NCBI GenBank assembly: GCA_023457135.1
Contig: JAEWMO010000026.1
Location: 1 to 8,301, forward strand
Direction: 5' to 3'
Source: Methanobacteriota archaeon
Lineage (GTDB): Archaea > Halobacteriota > Methanomicrobia > Methanomicrobiales > Methanoculleaceae
Length of the DNA: 8,301 nt
In this document: positions 1 to 5,759 of the stretch, in pieces
Layout: the number at the start of each line of letters is the position of its first letter
How positions within the stretch are numbered: the stretch's first letter is position 1
Position numbers and translations under genes: made by a program
The notes under the pieces: model-generated
What the model saw: the letters and a program-made list of their open reading frames with translations, nothing else
Databases searched by the model: none
What the model was told of the DNA's origin: nothing

Positions 1-21
1 GGCTCCCGCGGAGACGAACTC

Positions 22-369
22 ATGGCGCGAATCCTATCGGAGCGGGACACGGCAGTCCTGAAGAAGGCCGCTCCCGAATGCACGGGGCTGGTGTGTGCGG
101 GTTCGGGAGGTCCGTACCGGTCCGTCCTTCCCCCGCTTGCGAACCACTACGCGGCGGACGCGGCGGATTTCCTCGCCCGCCTGGAACGGCTCGACGACGA
201 CGACCTCCGCTACCTCGTCGGACTGATACTGGACGGGAGCGAGAGCCTCGGTTGCGTCCCTCCCGACTACATCGAGGTCTTCCTCACCTTCGTCGATAAC
301 CGGCTCGGCCGGGACGTTGCTCTCTTGATCCTGCAGCACTACGAGAGTGAGGACGGGTGCGCCCCGTGA
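22..369 (+). CDS. Hypothetical cytosolic protein, 115 aa
   Basis: I do not recognise this protein or a function for it. The ATG at 22 is preceded by GGAGA with about 8 nt spacing, a good ribosome site. The frame stays open to the window edge, so a longer upstream start cannot be excluded. The product is 115 residues with no signal peptide or membrane segment. The N-terminal third holds C20 and C25 (a Cys-X4-Cys pair) and a Gly-rich turn. The rest looks helical and acidic, with a DDDD-type run near 58-61, and further cysteines at 78 and 113. Four cysteines in a short protein would allow metal binding, but the spacing matches no motif I know. It converges on the radical SAM gene with a 9-bp gap, and its own operon partners would lie upstream of the window. 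Confidence 0.72.
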   Translation: MARILSERDTAVLKKAAPECTGLVCAGSGGPYRSVLPPLANHYAADAADFLARLERLDDDDLRYLVGLILDGSESLGCVPPDYIEVFLTFVDNRLGRDVALLILQHYESEDGCAP

Positions 370-378
370 GCCCCTGCC

Positions 379-1356
379 TCAGACGTCCCGGAACGGGGTG
401 AGATCGCACCCGGTGCAGGGGAGACACATCGTCCTCGCCCGCCGGGGGTCAAGGCCGTGCCGCTCCAGTGTTTCGCGGGTTATCGCCGCGAGCCCAAGAA
501 GCCGCTCCGCCGACGGACGCTCGACGGCGATCTCGCCTGCCCGGAGGGGCGATGCGGAGATCGGCCGGAGGATGGGGATGACGCCCAGTTCAGCGAGATA
601 GGCAACGCCGTCCCTGACCATGCCGTCCTCTTCACCGAGACCGATGATGAAGTTCGAGAAGACCGCGTTCCTTCCGAAGACCTCCACCGCCCCCTCGAGC
701 GCGTCGAGGATGAACGGAAGGGAGAGACCGGGGCAGACCCGCGCGAAGATTGCCGGATCCATCGTCTCGACGTTGTACTTGATCTCGTCGGCGCCGGCGG
801 CGCGGAGGATCGCGGTCGAGTCCGCGGTGGGGTAGACCGAGACGCCGATCGGGAGATCGAACCGCGCCCGGAGTTCCCTCACCACGGCGGCCATTCGTTC
901 CACCTCCTGCTCCGGCGTTCCGGCGACGCCGCTCGTGAGGGAGATCGCAGAGAGGCTCCCGCCGGCAGCGGCCTCCTCGACCATTCTCGCGACCGTCTCC
1001 GTATCCTTGATCCCTCCGTCGAGCTTCGGCACCGGGCAGAATCTGCAGTCAAAGGTGCATCGCTCGCTGACGGTGATGTAGGCCTGTTCCGGGCAGTGGC
1101 AGAGCGGGCGCTCGATGCTGCCCCGTACAATCGTCTCCCCGTCCCGGACGACGGCGACCCCATCCCCGTCCGGGACGACCCGGAGCGGCGATGCCGGGTT
1201 GATGGAGAGCCTGACCCGCCGGCCGCCGGAGCGGATGAAGATCGACGACCCTCCGGCGCCCGGGCCTGCCGTCGTCGGCAGGAGAGCCGGGCCGAGCGTC
1301 TCGTCGATACTTGCCGATCCGATACTGATGAGGTATGCTTTCTCTTCGGATTTCAT
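379..1356 (-). CDS. Radical SAM enzyme with additional N- and C-terminal cysteines
   Basis: This 325-residue protein has the classical radical SAM 4Fe-4S motif Cys-X3-Cys-X2-Cys at C100, C104 and C107. The expected downstream elements follow: a Gly-rich SLTSG strand near 139-143, KYNVET near 193-198 and IIGLGE near 237-242. Those two motifs resemble the biotin synthase/HydE/lipoyl synthase branch of TIM-barrel enzymes. About 85 beta-rich residues precede the barrel. Extra cysteines lie just before the motif (C86, C88) and at the C-terminus (C311, C314, C317, a C-X2-C-X2-C), so a second Fe-S cluster or a bound metal is plausible. The substrate is unknown to me. The start at 1356 is chosen over an in-frame ATG at 1398 because GGGAGGAG sits 6 nt upstream. 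The gene is divergent from a sulfur-carrier gene and has an operator-like palindrome in its promoter, so a role in sulfur or cofactor metabolism is inferred. Confidence 0.88.
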   Translation of the reverse strand: MKSEEKAYLISIGSASIDETLGPALLPTTAGPGAGGSSIFIRSGGRRVRLSINPASPLRVVPDGDGVAVVRDGETIVRGSIERPLCHCPEQAYITVSERCTFDCRFCPVPKLDGGIKDTETVARMVEEAAAGGSLSAISLTSGVAGTPEQEVERMAAVVRELRARFDLPIGVSVYPTADSTAILRAAGADEIKYNVETMDPAIFARVCPGLSLPFILDALEGAVEVFGRNAVFSNFIIGLGEEDGMVRDGVAYLAELGVIPILRPISASPLRAGEIAVERPSAERLLGLAAITRETLERHGLDPRRARTMCLPCTGCDLTPFRDV

Positions 1357-1362
1357 GGTGTG

Positions 1363-1370
1363 CTCCTCCC
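1363..1370 (-). promoter_or_regulatory. Strong Shine-Dalgarno of the radical SAM gene
   Basis: On the minus strand this reads GGGAGGAG, 6 nt before the ATG at 1356. It decides the start: the alternative in-frame ATG at 1398 would add 14 residues, would place this site inside the coding sequence, and would put the start within the palindromic operator-like element. Confidence 0.8.
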
Positions 1371-1392
1371 GTCGTTGTCGTGGGTGTAGTGA

Positions 1393-1408
1393 ATTCACAA
1401 TTGTTAAC
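1393..1408. promoter_or_regulatory. Operator-like near-palindrome (copy 2) before the radical SAM gene
   Basis: The + strand reads ATTCACAATTGTTAAC, identical at 14 of 16 positions to the perfect palindrome at 5792-5807; the right half, ACAATTGTTAAC, is intact. Such AT-rich sequence stands out in this GC-rich window. On the minus strand it begins about 28 bp after the centre of the TATA-like element at 1434-1439, so it would span roughly +2 to +17 of the radical SAM transcript and could block initiation. Binding by the HTH regulator at 5422-5745 is inferred. Confidence 0.6.
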
Positions 1409-1416
1409 TCTCATAG

Positions 1417-1434
1417 GGATCTCTGCGGAGATCC
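1417..1434. repeat. Inverted repeat in the divergent promoter region
   Basis: GGATCTCTGCGGAGATCC has 7-bp perfect arms (GGATCTC/GAGATCC) around TGCG. It lies between the minus-strand TATA-like element and the operator-like palindrome, about where RNA polymerase would load. It could be a second operator or a structural element; its sequence is unrelated to the GTTAAC palindrome. Confidence 0.45.
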
Positions 1435-1439
1435 ATATA
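1434..1439 (-). promoter_or_regulatory. Putative TATA box of the radical SAM gene
   Basis: The minus strand reads ACTATATGG here, in an AT-rich patch with AAATA immediately upstream. Archaeal TATA boxes centre about 26 bp before the start of transcription, which would place the start near 1410 and leave a leader of about 54 nt. The call rests on sequence and position only. Confidence 0.45.
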
Positions 1440-1479
1440 GTATTTGCTGTTGCGGTAGATCCGGCTGTATTCTGCCCCC

Positions 1480-1493
1480 GATCCTTGAGGATC
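1480..1493. repeat. Short inverted repeat upstream of the ThiS-like gene
   Basis: GATCCTTGAGGATC is a 6-bp inverted repeat around a 2-nt centre. It directly precedes the TATA-like TTTATG at 1494-1499, where transcription factor B or a regulator would bind. It is too short and lacks the T-run for a terminator, so a protein-binding site is the likelier reading. Confidence 0.35.
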
Positions 1494-1499
1494 TTTATG
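1494..1499 (+). promoter_or_regulatory. Putative TATA box of the ThiS-like/thiolase unit
   Basis: TTTATG lies about 34 bp before the ATG at 1530, which would put the start of transcription near 1522 and give a very short leader containing GGGGTAGGT. The AT-rich CATATAGTATTTG at 1434-1446 is an alternative promoter that would give a longer leader with the inverted repeat in it. Confidence 0.35.
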
Positions 1500-1529
1500 G
1501 GGTGGCGGGACCAACACTCAGGGGTAGGT

Positions 1530-1724
1530 ATGCAGATCATCCTCCCGGACAGGAGCGTGCGGGCGCTCTCCCGCGCCGCCGCACCGATAGAAGAGATCCT
1601 CCTTGAGCTCGGGATCAACCCGACGACCGTGATCGTCGTGATGAACGGCAGGATTGTCCCCGAAGACGTGACGGCGACCGAAGGCGACGAGCTCCGGATC
1701 GTTCAGTTCTCGCACGGCGGGTGA
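1530..1724 (+). CDS. ThiS/MoaD-like (SAMP-type) sulfur carrier, C-terminal Gly-Gly
   Basis: This 64-residue beta-grasp protein has the size and pattern of ThiS/MoaD/Urm1 carriers: a first strand (residues 2-5), a helix around AAAPIEEILLELG, the NPTTVIVVMNGRIVP segment typical of ThiS-like proteins, and a terminal HGG. In this family the C-terminal glycine is adenylated by an E1 enzyme and becomes a thiocarboxylate. The start at 1530 follows GGGGTAGGT and gives a normal family length; an upstream in-frame start at 1335 would add an implausible 65-residue tail. The stop is 4 nt before the TtuA/NcsA-type gene, so the two are probably cotranscribed, and this carrier is the likely sulfur donor for tRNA thiolation, as TtuB is for TtuA. 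A role in thiamine or molybdopterin synthesis cannot be excluded from sequence alone. Confidence 0.9.
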   Translation: MQIILPDRSVRALSRAAAPIEEILLELGINPTTVIVVMNGRIVPEDVTATEGDELRIVQFSHGG

Positions 1725-1728
1725 ACCG

Positions 1729-2637
1729 GTGAGTTCGGCGGAGAACCGGTGCTCTCTCTGCGGCGAACCCGCGGCCGTCCGCCTTACCGGGCCGGAGCGG
1801 CGGCTCTGCGCCGCCCACTTCATTGAGGACGCCGAAGCCCGCGTCCTCGCCGCCATGGAGCGCGAGCGCATGGTGTCGCCGGGCGACCGGGTCGCCGTCG
1901 GCCTGAGCGGGGGAAAGGACAGCACCGCCCTGCTCCTGCTGCTCCACCGCTTCCTCCCCGCGCTCGGCGCAAACCTCGTCGCGATCACCGTCGACGAAGG
2001 GATCGCGGGCTACCGGGAGGAGACCCTCAGCGCCGCACGAGACCTGACGGACGAGCTCGGCGTCGAGCACGCGATCGTCACATTCGCCGACCTCTTCGGG
2101 AAAGACCTTGACCGGCTGCTCGTCGGCAGGGAGGCGCAGGGCTGCACCGTCTGCGGTGTGCTGCGCCGGCGGGCGCTCGCCGAAGGGGTGAAGCGGGTCG
2201 GCGCGACGAAGGTTGCCACCGGCCACAACCTCGACGACGAGGCGCAGTCGGTCCTGATGAACGTCCTCCGCGGCGACCTCCCCCGCCTTCTCCAGGATAC
2301 CTCGACCGGCTATCCGGGTCACTTTGTTCCGCGGATAAAGCCGCTCGCCGTCCTCTCCGAGAAGGAGGTCGTGACCTACCTCCTCCTCCGCGGTTACTTC
2401 CGCGACCTGCCCGAGTGCCCCTACGCCGGCACCGCGCTCCGGTCGGAGGTGCGCACGATGGTTGCAGGGCTCGAGCACCGCCACCCGGGAACGATGCTCC
2501 GGATTATGAAGTTCCGCGACGGTCTCCGGCGGCCGGCCCCCTCCGTGCAACCAACGAAGGCACTCTCAACCTGCCGCATCTGCGGCGAACTGACAAGCGG
2601 CGAGGTCTGCCAGGTCTGCCGGCTGCTTGAGCGGTAG
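1729..2637 (+). CDS. TtuA/NcsA-family tRNA 2-thiolation enzyme (TIGR00269/CTU1 type)
   Basis: This 302-residue protein belongs to the group that activates a tRNA uridine with ATP and inserts sulfur to give 2-thiouridine. An N-terminal zinc finger is visible (C8, C11, C27, H30). The PP-loop SGGKDST lies at 60-66. The GCTVCGVLRR segment holds C139 and C142; together with C230 (ECPY) they match the three cysteines that hold a 4Fe-4S cluster in TtuA/Ncs6. GHNLDDEAQ lies at 165-173, and a C-terminal zinc finger uses C282, C285, C294 and C297. The start is GTG at 1729, preceded by GGGTGA overlapping the stop of the carrier gene. Whether the target is U34 (NcsA) or U54 (TtuA) cannot be read here. 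The gene converges on fdhD with a 9-bp gap. Confidence 0.93.
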   Translation: MSSAENRCSLCGEPAAVRLTGPERRLCAAHFIEDAEARVLAAMERERMVSPGDRVAVGLSGGKDSTALLLLLHRFLPALGANLVAITVDEGIAGYREETLSAARDLTDELGVEHAIVTFADLFGKDLDRLLVGREAQGCTVCGVLRRRALAEGVKRVGATKVATGHNLDDEAQSVLMNVLRGDLPRLLQDTSTGYPGHFVPRIKPLAVLSEKEVVTYLLLRGYFRDLPECPYAGTALRSEVRTMVAGLEHRHPGTMLRIMKFRDGLRRPAPSVQPTKALSTCRICGELTSGEVCQVCRLLER

Positions 2638-2646
2638 AGCCCCGCT

Positions 2647-3426
2647 TCACTCCCCGGCGGCCGCCTGTGACGCGCCCCGAACCCGCTCCCACCCTGTGTA
2701 GATGTTCATCTTTCTGCTCCGGACGAACCCGACGATCGTGAGCCCGCCTGCCTTCGCGGCCTCGACGGCGGTGGTGGTCGTCGCTCCCCGCGAGACGATC
2801 ACCGGGATGTTTGCGACCAGGCACTTCCTGACCATCTCGGAGGATATCCGACCGGAGCTGACGGCAAACGTCCGCGAGAAGTCGGCCCCCGACAGAAGGC
2901 CGTGGCCGATGACCCGGTCGAGCGCGTTGTGCCGGCCGATATCTTCGGCAACCCGGATCGCCTTCCCCTCTTCATCAAAGAGCCCGACGAGGTGGATGCC
3001 CCCGGTGATCCGGTGGAGGTCCGAGTCGAGCGTCTCCTTCGTCGCCGCCCGGATCGAAGATGCCGGGAGGGTGAGGTCGGACCGGATCGCGGGGAGGCGT
3101 CCGGCATCGAGGAACGAGGTGCTCCCACCGCACCCGGAGAGGACGGTCTTGTGCGAGACGAGGATCGCGAACGGGTTCTTCGTCAGGACGCTCGCGGTAT
3201 TTCCCTCGATCCGGATCGACTCGATCTCGTCGAGTTTCCGGACGATCCGCTCCGTGTAGAGGTATCCCACGACGAACTCCCGGAGCATCGCCGGGCTCGT
3301 CATGGCGGTGAGAGCGTGGCGCCCGTTGACGGTCACGGAAAGCGGCATCTCCTCGACGACGGGATGGGTTCCGGCGACGAACGTCTCGTCGTCGCCTCTG
3401 ACGATCGGCAGTTCCCGGTAGAGCAT
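2647..3426 (-). CDS. fdhD: FdhD-type sulfurtransferase for formate dehydrogenase maturation
   Basis: This 259-residue protein matches the FdhD family, which moves sulfur from a cysteine desulfurase to the molybdenum or tungsten bis-pterin cofactor of formate dehydrogenase. Visible signatures are the N-terminal EMPLSVTVNG strand and FVVGYLYTER (51-60), the loop SGCGGS (97-102), AEDIGRHNALDR (160-171) which binds the cofactor nucleotide in this family, and SGRISSEMVRK (191-201). The active loop has one cysteine (C99) with serine at the second position of the Cys-X2-Cys known from E. coli FdhD. It is the last gene of the minus-strand operon. Its ATG shares one base with the sufS stop (TGATG), with GGAGG about 8 nt upstream, so translation is probably coupled. 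It implies that the host uses formate dehydrogenase. Confidence 0.95.
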   Translation of the reverse strand: MLYRELPIVRGDDETFVAGTHPVVEEMPLSVTVNGRHALTAMTSPAMLREFVVGYLYTERIVRKLDEIESIRIEGNTASVLTKNPFAILVSHKTVLSGCGGSTSFLDAGRLPAIRSDLTLPASSIRAATKETLDSDLHRITGGIHLVGLFDEEGKAIRVAEDIGRHNALDRVIGHGLLSGADFSRTFAVSSGRISSEMVRKCLVANIPVIVSRGATTTTAVEAAKAGGLTIVGFVRSRKMNIYTGWERVRGASQAAAGE

Positions 3427-4610
3427 CAGATCGCCCTCCGGGAGAGTTCTTCGACGGTGGCCAGCATTATGTCGATCTCCTCTGTTGTGGTGTAGATATA
3501 GGTGCTCGCCCGCACCGTCCCGTTCGGGAGGCCGAGGTGCTCCATGAGCGGCTGGCAGCAGTGGTGCCCCGACCGGACCAGGACGGCGGATGCCTCGTCG
3601 AGGACCTGCGCCACCTCGTGCGGGTGCATCCCCTCGACCGTGAACGAGACGACGCCGATCCGCTCGGACCCGGCATCCGCCCCCACGACCGTAACCCCGT
3701 CAAGCGCCGCGAGCCCGTCGATCAGCCGGGCGGCGAGCCGCTCCTCGTGCCGCCGGACCTCCTCCATCCCGATCCCCCGGAGATATGCCGCCGCCCGGGC
3801 GAGCCCGATGGTGCCGGCGACCGGCGGCGTTCCCGCCTCGTAGCGCTCTTCGCCGGGAGCGAGGGTGTAGCCGTCCGCCGTCGCGCTCTCGATCGAACCA
3901 CCCCCGACAAAGAGAGGTTCGAGGTCCGGCTCGCGCATCCAGAGCCCGCCCGTCCCGGTCGGGCCGAGCATCTTGTGGCCCGAGAAGCAGAAGTAGTCGC
4001 ACCCGATATCGGCGACGTCGACCGGGAGGTGCGGGACCGACTGGGCGCCGTCGACGAGGAGCCGCGCGCCCCGGTCGCGGCAGATCCCGGCGATCTCGCG
4101 GACGGGGAGGATGGTGCCGAGGACGTTTGAGGCGTGGGTGACGGTGACGAGCCGGGTCTCGTCGCTGACGGCCGCTTCCAGGTCGGCGAGGTCGAGGCCG
4201 CCCCCGGCGTCCGGCCGGACGATATCCACCGCGACCCCCCGCTCGCGGAGCCGGAGCCAGGGGAGGAGGTTGGAGTGGTGTTCAAGCAGGGTCGTCACCA
4301 CCCGGTCGCCCTTCTGCCAGTCAAGGCCGGCGGCGACCGTCCCGATCGCCTCGGTGGTGTTCCGGGTCATTGCGAGGGTGCCGCCCTCCCCTCCGATGAA
4401 CGACCTGACGGCGTCGCGGGCGTCCCGGTAGCGGTGGGTGGCGACCGCGGCGAGCCGGTGGACGCCCCTCCCGACGTTTGCGCGGTAGCGCAGGTCGTAC
4501 TCGACCATCGCCTGGACCACTGACTTCGGGGTGAGGGATGTTGCGGCGCTGTCCAGGTAGATGAGGTCCCGCGTGATGGGGAAGTCCGCTCTACAATCTT
4601 CGATCGTCAT
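3426..4610 (-). CDS. sufS: SufS-type (class II) cysteine desulfurase
   Basis: This PLP enzyme of 394 residues should release sulfur from L-cysteine as a protein persulfide. Family features are YLDSAATS (18-25), the EHHSN motif with H111 stacking on PLP, D187 and Q190 (LVDGAQ), the Schiff-base lysine K213 in SGHKMLGPTGTG, RYEAGTPP (257-263), and the SufS-type cysteine loop RSGHHCCQPL with C351 as the catalytic cysteine. The short loop separates it from the NifS/IscS class. C352 is an extra cysteine where SufS usually has alanine. The ATG at 4610 overlaps the larE stop by ATGA, and its own stop overlaps the fdhD start. No SufE, SufU or SufBCD gene is in the window, so LarE and FdhD are the nearest candidate acceptors. 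It could instead be annotated simply as a class V aminotransferase-fold protein. Confidence 0.92.
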   Translation of the reverse strand: MTIEDCRADFPITRDLIYLDSAATSLTPKSVVQAMVEYDLRYRANVGRGVHRLAAVATHRYRDARDAVRSFIGGEGGTLAMTRNTTEAIGTVAAGLDWQKGDRVVTTLLEHHSNLLPWLRLRERGVAVDIVRPDAGGGLDLADLEAAVSDETRLVTVTHASNVLGTILPVREIAGICRDRGARLLVDGAQSVPHLPVDVADIGCDYFCFSGHKMLGPTGTGGLWMREPDLEPLFVGGGSIESATADGYTLAPGEERYEAGTPPVAGTIGLARAAAYLRGIGMEEVRRHEERLAARLIDGLAALDGVTVVGADAGSERIGVVSFTVEGMHPHEVAQVLDEASAVLVRSGHHCCQPLMEHLGLPNGTVRASTYIYTTTEEIDIMLATVEELSRRAI

Positions 4611-5425
4611 AAGACCTCATCCATGCTCCCGCTCCGGTATCCGGCAAGGTCCAGGGCGACGTAGGCAAAACCGATCTCGCGGAGTGCCGCCGTCACCCCG
4701 TCCCGCATGGAAAAGAGCCGTTCCAGTTCGTCGCCCGGCACCTCGATCCGGGCGACGTCGCCGTGCAGGCGGACCCGCACCTGGGCGAATCCCCGGCCGT
4801 GCAGGACCTCCTCGGCCGCCTCGATCCGGGCGAGCGCCTCCTCCGCGATCTCGTTCCCGTAGGGGAGGCGGGTGGCAAGGCAGGCCGCCGAAGGTTTGTT
4901 CCAGAACGGAAGCTCGCACTCCCGGGCGATCCTGCGGACGTCATCCTTTGCCGCACCCGCCCCGGCGAGGGGGTGGCAGACCCCCTCCTCGTCGCTTGCG
5001 GCAAGTCCCGGCCGGTAGGTCCCGAGGTCGGAGAGGTTCGTCCCGTCCGCGACCATGACGATCCCCTCCCGCCGGGCCACCTCCTTCAGCAGGCGGGAGG
5101 ACGCCTTCTTGCAGGTGTAGCAGCGGTCGGGCCGGTTCGCCCGGAAGGCCTCGTCCCGGAGGATCGGGAACTCCACGACCTCCAGGGGGAGGTCCAGCCG
5201 TGCGGCGGTCTCCCGCGCCTCCGCCACCGCCCGCCGGGGCACGAGCGGCGAGTCCAGGAGGACGCACCGGACCCCCTCCTTTCCGAGCGCCCGGACGGCC
5301 AGGGCGGCGAGGAGCGAACTGTCGACGCCCCCGGAGTATGCGACGAGCAGGGGACCCTTCTCCTTGAGAGCCTCGATGACCGCTTCTCTGCTGCCTCTCG
5401 CTTCCACCGGTATCTCCCCCCTCAT
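4607..5425 (-). CDS. larE: LarE-family ATP-dependent sulfur transferase (three-cysteine type)
   Basis: This 272-residue protein has the layout of LarE (Lactiplantibacillus plantarum LarE is of similar length). The PP-loop SGGVDSS lies at 31-37, CYTCKK at 102-107, DGTNLSD at 128-134, KPSAACLATRLPYG at 177-190, and the family's C-terminal GYRSGSMDE at 262-270. LarE adenylates a pyridinium carboxylate and adds sulfur when making the nickel pincer cofactor. Single-cysteine forms sacrifice their own sulfur. Forms with three cysteines, here C102, C105 and C182, are known to hold a 4Fe-4S cluster and can act repeatedly. LarB and LarC are not in the window, so the substrate here may differ. The ATG at 5425 is chosen because it overlaps the regulator stop as ATGA and gives the family length; an ATG at 5488 would run deep into the regulator gene. 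Confidence 0.92.
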   Translation of the reverse strand: MRGEIPVEARGSREAVIEALKEKGPLLVAYSGGVDSSLLAALAVRALGKEGVRCVLLDSPLVPRRAVAEARETAARLDLPLEVVEFPILRDEAFRANRPDRCYTCKKASSRLLKEVARREGIVMVADGTNLSDLGTYRPGLAASDEEGVCHPLAGAGAAKDDVRRIARECELPFWNKPSAACLATRLPYGNEIAEEALARIEAAEEVLHGRGFAQVRVRLHGDVARIEVPGDELERLFSMRDGVTAALREIGFAYVALDLAGYRSGSMDEVL

Positions 5426-5745
5426 GCTTCCGTGTCGCACGAACCGCCGAGCTGGTTCTCTTCGCGGATCTGGGTACAGATCCCGCATATCCGGGAGGCG
5501 AGGTCGTCCACCCGGCCGTCCTTGAGGTCCTGTGCAAGCCGGGTGAGCGACTCTTTCACCTCGCCCTCAAAGACGATCCGGTATCCCCGCTTCCCGGTGC
5601 GGTACTGGGAGATCGCTGAGGGCGTCATATCGAGGAGGCGGGCGGCCTCCAGCTGCGAGACGCCCATGGTGTTCAGCTCTTCGGCAATTGCAGCCCGGAT
5701 CGCGGGCAGCACGTTCCATACAATCAACTGACAGGGGAGTTTCAT
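5422..5745 (-). CDS. XRE-type HTH transcriptional regulator with four cysteines (COG2522-like)
   Basis: This 107-residue protein has a helix-turn-helix at about 29-52, with VSQLEAARLLDMTPSAISQ matching the XRE-type pattern. It resembles a widespread archaeal regulator family (COG2522, from memory). Cysteines lie at C5, at C87 and C90 (ICGIC) and at C103, which is suited to binding an Fe-S cluster or zinc, or to thiol sensing. The start is the ATG at 5745; a TTG four codons upstream is less likely. The ribosome site is weak (GTGGTAT). The gene heads the operon regulator-larE-sufS-fdhD and is divergent from nifS, with the perfect palindrome at 5792-5807 between them. I infer that it binds this site, represses itself and nifS, and responds to Fe-S or sulfur status. 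The ligand and the direction of control are not shown by sequence. Confidence 0.88.
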   Translation of the reverse strand: MKLPCQLIVWNVLPAIRAAIAEELNTMGVSQLEAARLLDMTPSAISQYRTGKRGYRIVFEGEVKESLTRLAQDLKDGRVDDLASRICGICTQIREENQLGGSCDTEA

Positions 5746-5759
5746 CGTATACCACAACG

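Noticed and set aside
457..1389. A 310-codon open frame on the plus strand opposite the radical SAM gene
   Set aside because: The product is a low-complexity Arg/Asp/Glu-rich string, while the opposite strand encodes an intact radical SAM enzyme with a strong ribosome site.
1480..1493. The GATCC/GGATC dyad as a transcription terminator
   Set aside because: The stem is only 6 bp, has no following T-run, and sits directly before a TATA-like element within a divergent promoter region where no transcript is expected to end.
1615..2550. A 311-codon open frame on the minus strand opposite the thiolase
   Set aside because: The plus strand carries a complete TtuA/NcsA-type protein with zinc fingers and PP-loop; the antisense product has no recognisable motif.
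2638..2646. A bidirectional terminator between the convergent thiolase and fdhD genes
   Set aside because: The gap is 9 bp with no hairpin or T-run; the same is true of the 9-bp gap at 370-378. Termination may occur inside the neighbouring genes but no signal is visible.
5426..5488. Upstream ATG start for larE adding 21 residues
   Set aside because: It would overlap the regulator gene by 67 bp with a basic, non-family N-terminus, whereas the ATG at 5425 gives an ATGA junction and the normal length.
4763..5731. A 322-codon open frame on the plus strand opposite larE and the regulator
   Set aside because: It is a mirror frame of two genes joined by an ATGA overlap and shows no domain of its own.
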